DNA of 5,419 nt, from positions 1-5,419 of the forward strand of contig PKCW01000233.1 of the NCBI GenBank assembly GCA_002862965.1, in the 5' to 3' direction. Numbering within the stretch: the first letter of the stretch is position 1; every line of letters starts with the position of its first letter. A model generated the notes under the pieces. The model saw nothing but the letters and a program-made list of their open reading frames with translations. It did no database searches and was not told the DNA's origin. A program made the position numbers and the translations under genes. This DNA is from Pseudomonadota bacterium. Its GTDB lineage: Bacteria > Pseudomonadota > Gammaproteobacteria > UBA5335. Below are positions 1 to 5,419 of this stretch, one piece after another.

Positions 1-207
1 TTCCTGCAGGTGCCCAACCCCGGCAAGGCCCTCCGCGACCGGGTCAAGGGCGGCATGAAGCTGTGGTTCGTTGATCCACGGCGCACGGAGTCGGTCAAGG
101 TCACGCGCGGAGCGCATGCCTTCATCCGGCCCGGCACCGATGTGTTCTTCTATGCGGCGTTCCTGGCCGAGCTGATCATCGGCCGGACGCGGGGCTGGAG
201 CGTCTGA
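1..207 (+). pseudogene. Molybdopterin oxidoreductase fragment, open at the 5' edge and prematurely ended
   Basis: The frame is open at base 1 and gives 68 residues before TGA at 205-207. It contains the stretch KLWFVDPRRTE followed by FIRPGTDVFFYAAFLAELI. This is the pattern of the molybdopterin-guanine-dinucleotide-binding part of DMSO-reductase-superfamily enzymes (formate dehydrogenase, nitrate reductase and relatives), where VDPR-TE is followed by a PGTD motif. In that superfamily these motifs lie roughly in the first third of a protein of 600 or more residues. Here the protein ends about 10 residues after the PGTD helix, with the unfamilial tail GRTRGWSV. The next bases belong to the convergent HNH gene, so no room is left for the catalytic remainder. 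I infer a 3'-truncated relic. A short complete paralogue or a sequencing error is less likely. GTG at 10 is an internal codon, not a plausible start. The upstream part is outside the window. Confidence 0.6.
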
Positions 208-213
208 GGGAGC

Positions 214-819
214 TCAGTCGGCCGCGACGTGCGCGATGCGGGCGTGCAGCGGGCTGGAGCGCGGAAAATGGCTGCGCAGGAAGGCCATCTGGTCGGCCAG
301 CACGCGTCGCCCCTGCAGGTAGATGTACTCCGCGTGCGTCGGCGAAAACGGCACCGCGAGCAGTTGCATGCCGGCCTGTTCGGGCGTGCGCCCGGCCTTG
401 TGGTTGTTGCACCGCTTGCAGGCAGCCACCACGTTGGTCCAGAGATCCTTGCCCCCCTGGCTGAGCGGCGTCACATGGTCGCGCGAGAGATCAACGGCCG
501 GGAATGAGCCGCCGCAATAGAGGCAGAGGTGTCCGTCGCGGCGGAACAGGGTGCGATTGCCCAGCGGGGGCGTATAGCGGTCCCTGAGCTCATGCAGCAT
601 GTGGTTGTGGCCGAAGGTGGCCAGGATCGACTGGACCTCGATGACGCTGCGCCGTCCGCTGCGGGCATTGATTCCGCCGCGAATCCGGTAGAGCGGCGCC
701 CCCAGGGCATAGGCCACCTCGCCGAGATGATGCAGCCGCGCGGCTTGCTGGTAGTCGATCCACTCCAGCGGCATGCCGCCCGCATCGGTCCGAAGGACGT
801 GCTGATTCAAGTTGTGCAT
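214..819 (-). CDS. HNH endonuclease family protein
   Basis: This 201-residue protein has an HNH nuclease domain in its second half. A zinc-finger pair is visible: C99-x2-C102 (CLYC) and C134-x2-C137 (CKRC). Between them lie the DHV motif (D114, H115), the expected general-base position, and N129. They are followed by N138/N139, K141 and the RTPEQA tail typical of this group. The N-terminal half (residues 8-75, with LRTDAGGMPLEWI and RIRGGIN) resembles the conserved leader of stand-alone HNH proteins common in proteobacteria. Their cellular role is not settled and I assign none. I chose the ATG at 819 because the family pattern starts soon after it. A TTG at 894 would add 25 unfamilial residues. 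The Shine-Dalgarno match before 819 is weak (GGGG). The gene is convergent with the fragment at 1-207 (6-bp gap). It lies downstream of tRNA-Leu on the same strand, so readthrough could contribute to its expression. No methylase or phage gene is adjacent, so a restriction or phage-packaging role is not supported. Confidence 0.87.
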   Translation of the reverse strand: MHNLNQHVLRTDAGGMPLEWIDYQQAARLHHLGEVAYALGAPLYRIRGGINARSGRRSVIEVQSILATFGHNHMLHELRDRYTPPLGNRTLFRRDGHLCLYCGGSFPAVDLSRDHVTPLSQGGKDLWTNVVAACKRCNNHKAGRTPEQAGMQLLAVPFSPTHAEYIYLQGRRVLADQMAFLRSHFPRSSPLHARIAHVAAD

Positions 820-865
820 GGGGTGCCCCGAACGGTTGACCCTTACTCTTCCTGAAGCCTGCCCT

Positions 866-894
866 TGTATGTCAGATCGGCATTGAAAATGCAA
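866..894 (-). promoter_or_regulatory. Possible weak promoter for the HNH gene
   Basis: Reading the minus strand, TTGCAT (889-894) is followed after 17 nt by CATACA (866-871). The -35 matches consensus at four of six positions and the -10 at three of six. It would start transcription about 40 nt before the ATG at 819. It is the most AT-rich patch in the 194-nt gap between the HNH start and tRNA-Leu, but the match is poor and it may be chance. Confidence 0.22.
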
Positions 895-1013
895 GGGGTC
901 GATTCCGCGAGCGGACGGCCGCGTCGCAGCGATCCCGATGCCGTCCCGTCATGCCCAGCCGCGCCCGAGATGTCGATCGTTGCTGGACGAACGTGCCCAC
1001 GCCCGCGGGGACG

Positions 1014-1099
1014 TGGTGCCCGGGGCCGGACTCGAACCGGCATGGGACAGGCCCGAGGGATTTTAAGTCCCTTGCGTCTACCGATTTCGCCACCCGGGC
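1014..1099 (-). tRNA. tRNA-Leu (anticodon UAA)
   Basis: On the minus strand this is an 86-nt class II tRNA including an encoded CCA (1014-1016). The acceptor stem GCCCGGG (1093-1099) pairs perfectly with CCCGGGC (1018-1024), and the discriminator base is A. The anticodon stem AGGGA/TCCCT encloses loop CTTAAAA, which places anticodon TAA at 1063-1065. A long variable arm of about 14 nt and the T arm GCCGG-TTCGAGT-CCGGC confirm leucine class II. It reads UUA and UUG codons. I saw no in-frame TTA in the four complete protein genes of this window, so UUA appears to be rare in this genome. The gene is divergent from fleQ. Confidence 0.97.
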
Positions 1100-1112
1100 G
1101 TGCGGCGCGGCC

Positions 1113-1142
1113 ATTGTAGCCGACGCAGCGGGCGGCTGTACC
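1113..1142 (-). promoter_or_regulatory. Sigma-70-type promoter of tRNA-Leu
   Basis: On the minus strand TACAAT (1113-1118) is a five-of-six match to the -10 consensus. It lies 13 nt before the mature tRNA 5' end, so the leader would be only about 7 nt. The only -35 candidate is GGTACA (1137-1142), three of six, at 18-nt spacing. The stretch between the -10 and the predicted start is all G/C (GGCCGCGCC). This GC-rich discriminator is usual for stringently controlled stable-RNA promoters. Confidence 0.55.
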
Positions 1143-1163
1143 GGCCGGCCGGGCCCGTGGTCA

Positions 1164-1177
1164 GACAAAAAATTGAC
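1164..1177 (+). promoter_or_regulatory. Candidate FleQ-binding box over the fleQ -35
   Basis: The sequence GACAAAAAATTGAC is close to the FleQ box described for Pseudomonas aeruginosa, which I recall as GTCaNTAAAtTGAC. It differs at positions 2 and 6 and agrees at the other specified positions, including the TTGAC half-site. It overlaps the -35 hexamer TTGACA (1173-1178) of the predicted fleQ promoter, so binding there should block RNA polymerase. A second symmetry, the perfect 13-bp inverted repeat AAATTGACAATTT at 1170-1182, overlaps the same bases. Part of the match comes simply from the -35 hexamer and a run of A, so this is a prediction. Confidence 0.4.
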
Positions 1178-1201
1178 AATTTGCGGCACTCGTGGTGTAC
1201 A
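1173..1201 (+). promoter_or_regulatory. Predicted sigma-70 promoter of fleQ
   Basis: A perfect -35 hexamer TTGACA (1173-1178) is followed after 17 nt by TGTACA (1196-1201), a poor -10 with three of six matches. TACATA at 1198-1203 is an alternative with a 19-nt spacer. The site sits in an AT-rich island within otherwise very GC-rich DNA. It would give a 5' leader of roughly 40 nt before the ATG at 1251. No sigma-54 -24/-12 element was seen here, in keeping with FleQ standing at the top of a flagellar hierarchy. Confidence 0.5.
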
Positions 1202-1250
1202 TACCGAAATTCTAAGAACAGTCGATGCAATGCGGGGGCTCTGGAAGGAA

Positions 1251-2672
<1,422 letters not shown>

Positions 2673-2879
2673 GCGTGCCGCGGCGCGCCGAGACCCGAAT
2701 CCCGTGAATGACGCCGGTGCGGTTGCCGGATCCGATGCGACCCGAGGGCCGTACTGCTCGCCGCCGATGCCCATGGCCCGGCGAACGGCCGACCGGTGGG
2801 CGGCCACCGTGGCGGCACACCCGGGCGAGGCGAGCTCGATCCGGCATTCCACGCACCTCCAGACGGAGCACCTTCGATC
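2673..2879 (+). other. Non-coding gap between fleQ and mtgA
   Basis: This 207-nt GC-rich gap holds no frame I would call a gene. The frames here are by-products of base composition. One short hairpin is visible at 2794-2809: CGGTGG, a 4-nt loop GCGG, then CCACCG. No T-tract follows it, so it is not an intrinsic terminator. I see no strong promoter for mtgA, which may therefore be read from fleQ or from a promoter I cannot recognise. GGAG at 2865-2868 is the ribosome site of mtgA. Confidence 0.5.
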
Positions 2880-3647
2880 ATGCCGACCCCGCCGCCCTGG
2901 TCGCATCGCAGCATCCCGCCGGGCGAGCGCCGGGCGGCGCGGCGACCCTCGCGGCGGTGGCGGAGGTGGTGTCTTTGGGCACTGCCGGGAGCAGCGCTTG
3001 CGATGACGGCGGCGCCACTCATGGGCCTCGCGATCCTGCCCCCGCCGACCAGCGCCTTCATGGTGCAGCAACTGGCGCGCAACGTCGCGGCCGGCGACTG
3101 GCGCCTGCCGGCCTATCGCTGGGTGCCCGCCGACCGGATTTCACCGCAGCTCGCCTTGGCCGTGATCGCGGCCGAGGATCAGCGCTTTCCAACCCACTTC
3201 GGGCTCGACCTGGAGGCGATCCGGCGTGCGGCGGATCACAATGCGCGGGGCGGACGGACGCGCGGGGCCAGCACCATCACCCAGCAGACCGTGAAGAACC
3301 TGTTTCTCTGGCCGGGGCGGAGCTGGCTGCGCAAGGGACTCGAGGCATGGCTCGCCCTCTGGATGGAAGCGCTGCTGTCCAAAGGGCGGATTCTGGAACT
3401 GTATCTCAACCTGGCCCAATTCGGGGACAACATCTACGGCGCGGAGGCGGCGAGCCGATACTACTTTGGCGTCTCGGCCGACCATCTCGATGCACGCGAG
3501 GCAGCCCTGCTCGCGGCCGTGCTGCCCAACCCGGTCCGCTATCGTGCCGATGCGCCCACGGCATACGTCCGGAGCCGTCAGGACTGGATCCTGACGCAGA
3601 TGCGCCAACTGGGCCCGGAGTCCTTGCGCGCAATTGGCGGTTCATGA
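2880..3647 (+). CDS. mtgA: Monofunctional biosynthetic peptidoglycan transglycosylase
   Basis: This is a 255-residue glycosyltransferase family 51 protein, slightly longer than typical MtgA (about 230-245). It polymerises lipid II into glycan strands on the outer face of the inner membrane and has no transpeptidase domain.
The N-terminus is proline- and arginine-rich (residues 1-30). It is followed by one hydrophobic anchor (about 31-54), giving an inside-positive single-pass topology. The catalytic core has the family motifs in order: AAEDQRFPTHFGLD at 97-110 with catalytic Glu99; GASTITQQTVKNLFLW at 129-144; and the MtgA-typical PGRSWLRKGLEAW at 145-157. Then come LSKGRILELYLN at 167-178, FGDNIYGAEAASRYYFG at 181-197 and AALLAAVLPNP at 208-218.
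I chose the ATG at 2880, 11 nt after GGAG. An upstream in-frame GTG at 2796 would add 28 unfamilial residues before the anchor. A methyltransferase gene follows after 42 nt and is probably co-transcribed. Confidence 0.94.
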   Translation: MPTPPPWSHRSIPPGERRAARRPSRRWRRWCLWALPGAALAMTAAPLMGLAILPPPTSAFMVQQLARNVAAGDWRLPAYRWVPADRISPQLALAVIAAEDQRFPTHFGLDLEAIRRAADHNARGGRTRGASTITQQTVKNLFLWPGRSWLRKGLEAWLALWMEALLSKGRILELYLNLAQFGDNIYGAEAASRYYFGVSADHLDAREAALLAAVLPNPVRYRADAPTAYVRSRQDWILTQMRQLGPESLRAIGGS

Positions 3648-3679
3648 ACTAGACTGCTGCCTCGGGGGAGCGCAGACGC

Positions 3680-3685
3680 AGGAGG
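3680..3685 (+). promoter_or_regulatory. Strong ribosome binding site of the methyltransferase gene
   Basis: AGGAGG is a perfect Shine-Dalgarno core, ending 4 nt before the ATG at 3690. It fixes that start and suggests efficient translation, in contrast to the weak sites before the HNH and mtgA genes. Confidence 0.85.
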
Positions 3686-3689
3686 CGAC

Positions 3690-4634
3690 ATGCGTGAAGG
3701 AAAAGGGAGTTTCACATCCCGGGCGGTCATGTTCTTTCGGGCTTTGGCGGTAAGGGCCGAGATCCCGATCTTCAAGGACACGATTGCCGAGCAATTGCTG
3801 AACGCGCGGGGCCGGCGCATCGTCAACCGGCCGCGGACCTACCGGTTCATGGCGCGGCTGTTCCGGCGCCGGCCGCGGCTGAAGCAACTCCTGGCGGCGC
3901 TCCTGCTGCGCGCCCGGTTCGCCGAGGATGAACTGGTGCGCGCCATGGAGCGGGAAGGTGTGCGCCAGTACGTCATCCTGGGGGCCGGCTGGGACACGTT
4001 TGCCTGGCGCCGACCGGATCTCATGGCCCGCCTGCGCGTGTTCGAGCTGGATCACCCCGCCACGCAGGCCGCCAAGCGTGCACGTCTGGCCGAGCGCGGG
4101 CTGATCGATCATCCCAACCAGATCTTCGTGCCCATCGATTTCACAGCCCAGTCGTTGAGCGAGCGCCTGCTGGCCGAAGGATTCGATCCGGCCGTGCCGA
4201 CGTTCGTCAACTGGATGGGGGTGACCTACTACCTGCCGAAGCCCGTGGTGGAAGGCGTGTTCCGCGAACTCGATGGGTTGTGCAGCAGCGGCGTGATGAT
4301 CGCTTTCGACTATATGGATACTCGCGTGCTGGAACTGACGAAAACGCGTCCGAAAACCGTTGGGACGCGCCTGCGTCGCGCCGTCGCCGGCGCGGTGTGG
4401 CGACGCATCGGGGAACCCTTCCACACCTGGCTGGATCTCGACGGATTGCCGCAATGGTTCGACGGCATGGGTTACGACATCCAGATCAACCTGACGCGGC
4501 GCGCCAAATGTGAATATCTGCCGCCCGAGGCCTTGGGCGGCTACGAGCCGGGCGGCGGCATGAACATCGCCCTGGTCCGCAGCCGGTCGATGGGCACGGC
4601 GGCGCTGCCCGGGTCGGCTACCGGGCAAAATTGA
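3690..4634 (+). CDS. SAM-dependent methyltransferase, LCMT/COG3315-like
   Basis: This 314-residue protein has the class I Rossmann methyltransferase pattern of the leucine-carboxyl-methyltransferase-like family (COG3315). The SAM-binding motif I is YVILGAGWDTFAWR at 94-107. It is followed by the acidic strand VFELDHPATQ at 117-126 (Asp121, probable ribose contact), VPIDF at 147-151, the family motif NWMGVTYYLP at 174-183 and IAFDYMD at 204-210. An N-terminal helical segment (20-85) ending in RARFAEDEL is also typical of the group.
The substrate cannot be read from the sequence. Members include protein-carboxyl and small-molecule O-methyltransferases, and many bacterial ones are uncharacterised. 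No signal peptide or membrane segment is seen, so it is cytoplasmic. It lies 42 nt after mtgA with its own perfect ribosome site, so an operon with mtgA is likely, though no functional link is evident. Its stop codon lies inside the -35 hexamer of the next promoter. Confidence 0.88.
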   Translation: MREGKGSFTSRAVMFFRALAVRAEIPIFKDTIAEQLLNARGRRIVNRPRTYRFMARLFRRRPRLKQLLAALLLRARFAEDELVRAMEREGVRQYVILGAGWDTFAWRRPDLMARLRVFELDHPATQAAKRARLAERGLIDHPNQIFVPIDFTAQSLSERLLAEGFDPAVPTFVNWMGVTYYLPKPVVEGVFRELDGLCSSGVMIAFDYMDTRVLELTKTRPKTVGTRLRRAVAGAVWRRIGEPFHTWLDLDGLPQWFDGMGYDIQINLTRRAKCEYLPPEALGGYEPGGGMNIALVRSRSMGTAALPGSATGQN

Positions 4635-4659
4635 CGCCGGCTGGGGCGGTGGCTATCAT
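4631..4659 (+). promoter_or_regulatory. Promoter of the tRNA-Pro-Arg-His operon
   Basis: TTGACG (4631-4636, five of six) and TATCAT (4654-4659, five of six) stand at the ideal 17-nt spacing. This is the best promoter match in the window. Transcription should begin near 4666. The stretch after the -10 contains CTCGCCC, a fairly GC-rich discriminator in line with stringent control. The -35 hexamer contains the TGA stop of the upstream methyltransferase gene (4632-4634), so transcription through that gene crosses the promoter. Confidence 0.75.
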
Positions 4660-4665
4660 TCTCGC

Positions 4666-4696
4666 CCTTGCCGTCCTCGATGCGGTCGCGGCAAGG
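4666..4696 (+). repeat. Inverted repeat (hairpin) at the 5' end of the tRNA operon leader
   Basis: CCTTGCCG (4666-4673) and CGGCAAGG (4689-4696) form a perfect 8-bp stem with a 15-nt loop. The stem begins at the predicted transcription start. An alternative 5-bp pairing exists between CTCGA (4676-4680) in the loop and TCGAG just after the stem (4697-4701). No T-tract follows, so it is not a terminator. It is more likely a 5'-end structure of the tRNA precursor, removed when RNase P cuts at 4717. Confidence 0.55.
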
Positions 4697-4716
4697 TCGA
4701 GCCTCGGTCAGTCTCT

Positions 4717-4793
<77 letters not shown>

Positions 4794-4816
4794 TTCCCGC
4801 TAGGGTGTTCACGAGA

Positions 4817-4893
4817 GCGCCTGTAGCTCAACCGGACAGAGCATCGGCCTTCTAAGCCGAGGGTTGCAGGTTCGATTCCTGCCAGGCGCGCCA
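4817..4893 (+). tRNA. tRNA-Arg (anticodon UCU)
   Basis: This 77-nt gene includes the encoded CCA (4891-4893). The acceptor GCGCCTG (4817-4823) pairs perfectly with CAGGCGC (4883-4889), with discriminator G. Anticodon stem TCGGC/GCCGA encloses CTTCTAA, with anticodon TCT at 4851-4853, reading AGA and AGG. It lies 23 nt after tRNA-Pro and 32 nt before tRNA-His, with no promoter in either gap, so one precursor transcript is likely. Confidence 0.97.
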
Positions 4894-4925
4894 ACCCGGC
4901 GGCGGGCGCATCGCGCAAGATCAGT

Positions 4926-5002
4926 GGTGGACGTAGCTCAGTCGGTAGAGCTCTGGATTGTGATTCCAGCGGTCGTGGGTTCGAGCCCCATCGTCCACCC
5001 CA
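4926..5002 (+). tRNA. tRNA-His (anticodon GUG)
   Basis: This 77-nt gene includes the extra 5' G (G-1, base 4926), which faces C73 (4999). That is the identity element of histidine tRNA and is genomically encoded, as usual in bacteria. The acceptor GTGGACG (4927-4933) pairs with CGTCCAC (4992-4998), and CCA is at 5000-5002. Anticodon stem CTGGA/TCCAG encloses TTGTGAT, with anticodon GTG at 4960-4962. It is the last tRNA before the convergent MATE remnant, whose stop codon begins 8 nt further on. No terminator hairpin with a T-tract is visible between them. Confidence 0.97.
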
Positions 5003-5010
5003 CCTTCCCC

Positions 5011-5298
5011 TCAGGATTTCATCGATTCGAGCCGAAGTCGGCGCGTGAGTCGCGGCAGATAGACGCCGAGCACCCCGCCGCGCGCAATCACGAAGCCGAC
5101 GAAAGCCAGCCACAAGCCGTCGTTGGCCCATCGCTCCACCGCCACCCAGCTCGCGCCCAGAAAGATCAGCAGGGCCACCAGGGTCGCGTCGCGCATGGGC
5201 CGGCTTTCACTCGTGCCGACGAAGATGCCGTCGAGCTGAAAGGCCGGAAACGAGCACACCACGTAGAGCGCAGCCCAGGGCAGATGGCCGAGCGCAAG
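5011..5298 (-). pseudogene. 3' remnant of a DinF-type MATE efflux transporter, cut by an insertion sequence
   Basis: About 95 C-terminal residues remain of a family normally near 440-450 residues. The stretch LPWAALYVVC...FQLDGIFVG followed by MRDATLVALLIFLGA matches the last helices of DinF-subfamily MATE (multidrug and toxin extrusion) transporters. So does the closing helix GLWLAFVGFVIARGG. In that subfamily FQLDGIF-G is a highly characteristic motif. Three hydrophobic segments are visible, then the basic tail LPRLTRRLRLESMKS. Upstream of about base 5298 the open frame continues to 5367, but those residues no longer look like a membrane protein. There the DNA becomes the left end of an insertion sequence. 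I infer that the element split the gene and that the 5' part lies beyond the window. The fragment has no start of its own and is probably not functional. Confidence 0.75.
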
Positions 5299-5419
5299 GG
5301 ATGCTCTGCACAACCCAGCTGATCGGCGACAATACGATTCAGGCAGGGGCATGTTGAAGGGAGTCACATGAAGCAGCGAAGTCTGTCCGAGACCCGGTTT
5401 GATCGTCGTCCGAAGGCGA
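5298..5419 (+). mobile_element. Left end of an insertion sequence, probably IS5 family (partial)
   Basis: The element seems to begin at about 5298, where the MATE homology stops, with GGGATGCTCTGCACAAC as the probable left terminal repeat. A 70-nt non-coding leader follows, holding an imperfect hairpin: GCTGATCG at 5318-5325 against CGATTCAGGC at 5335-5344, with two single-base bulges. The transposase start is at 5368. The exact end (within about 3 bases) and the target-site duplication cannot be fixed, because the right end is outside the window. Confidence 0.65.
5368..5419 (+). CDS. Transposase N-terminus, IS5 family (partial)
   Basis: Seventeen codons are visible: ATG at 5368, then KQRSLSETRFDRRPKA, running off the window. 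This resembles the opening of many IS5-family DDE transposases, which commonly begin MKQ-(S/T)-hydrophobic and reach a basic RK/RPK-TRR segment around residue 15-20. GGGAG at 5359-5363 lies 4 nt before the start. The catalytic DDE residues are not in view, so whether the transposase is intact is unknown. The family call rests on a short N-terminal pattern plus the position at an element border. Confidence 0.62.
   Translation, partial: MKQRSLSETRFDRRPKA

Noticed and set aside
881..894. GCATT-TTC-AATGC hairpin upstream of the HNH gene as a tRNA-Leu terminator
   Set aside because: The stem is only 5 bp, there is no T-tract, and it lies 120 nt from the tRNA end.
1014..1040. tRNA-Leu 3' end as an integration (att) site
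   Set aside because: No second copy of the 3' tRNA sequence and no integrase gene is present in the window.
951..1250. N-terminal extension of the fleQ frame by about 100 codons
   Set aside because: It runs antisense through the tRNA-Leu gene and the promoter, has no family resemblance, and the ribosome site GGAAGGAA precedes the ATG at 1251.
2794..2809. Hairpin after fleQ as an intrinsic terminator
   Set aside because: The stem is real but short and no run of T follows it.
2708..3652. Plus-strand frame of 314 codons overlapping mtgA
   Set aside because: It is longer than mtgA but has low-complexity Gly/Arg/Ala content and no motifs, while the overlapping frame carries all family 51 glycosyltransferase motifs.
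4206..4235. Absence of Glu in the methyltransferase motif NWMGVTYYL compared with WEGVT forms
   Set aside because: As far as I recall, variants with a hydrophobic residue there are common in COG3315 proteins, so it is not a sign of an inactive enzyme.
3642..4628. Minus-strand frame of about 328 codons opposite the methyltransferase
   Set aside because: It is an antisense shadow with no recognisable domain. The plus-strand gene has a perfect ribosome site and SAM-binding motifs.

Overview
The window is GC-rich DNA, by its gene content probably from a flagellated gammaproteobacterium. The clearest pointers are a FleQ-type sigma-54 activator, a monofunctional transglycosylase of the MtgA type, and tRNA genes with encoded CCA ends. 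I cannot name the genus. I see no in-frame TTA codon in the four complete protein genes, which fits high-GC codon usage.

Left part (1-1013). The window opens inside a molybdopterin-oxidoreductase-like reading frame that stops far too early for its family, so it looks like a decayed or truncated gene. Convergent to it is a complete HNH endonuclease gene on the minus strand.

Centre (1014-4634). A tRNA-Leu(UAA) gene on the minus strand is divergent from fleQ on the plus strand. Their shared 151-nt control region holds a -10/-35 pair for each gene. It also holds a 14-nt sequence close to the published FleQ box, lying over the fleQ -35 element, which suggests that FleQ represses its own gene. The encoded FleQ keeps the AAA+ and GAFTGA machinery and the residues known to bind cyclic di-GMP in Pseudomonas FleQ. 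After fleQ come mtgA (peptidoglycan glycosyltransferase) and an LCMT/COG3315-type SAM-dependent methyltransferase, all in the same direction. No other flagellar gene is in view, so fleQ is not next to fleSR here.

Right part (4635-5419). A good sigma-70 promoter, whose -35 overlaps the methyltransferase stop codon, drives a tRNA-Pro(UGG)-Arg(UCU)-His(GUG) operon with a hairpin at the predicted transcript start. Convergent to it is the last ~95 codons of a DinF-type MATE transporter, cut off by the left end of an insertion sequence. The transposase, probably of the IS5 family, starts at 5368 and runs out of the window.

I see no convincing intrinsic terminator, CRISPR array or phage module, and no clear case of an undescribed multi-gene system. 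The points most worth a second look are the predicted fleQ autoregulation and the two broken genes at the edges.
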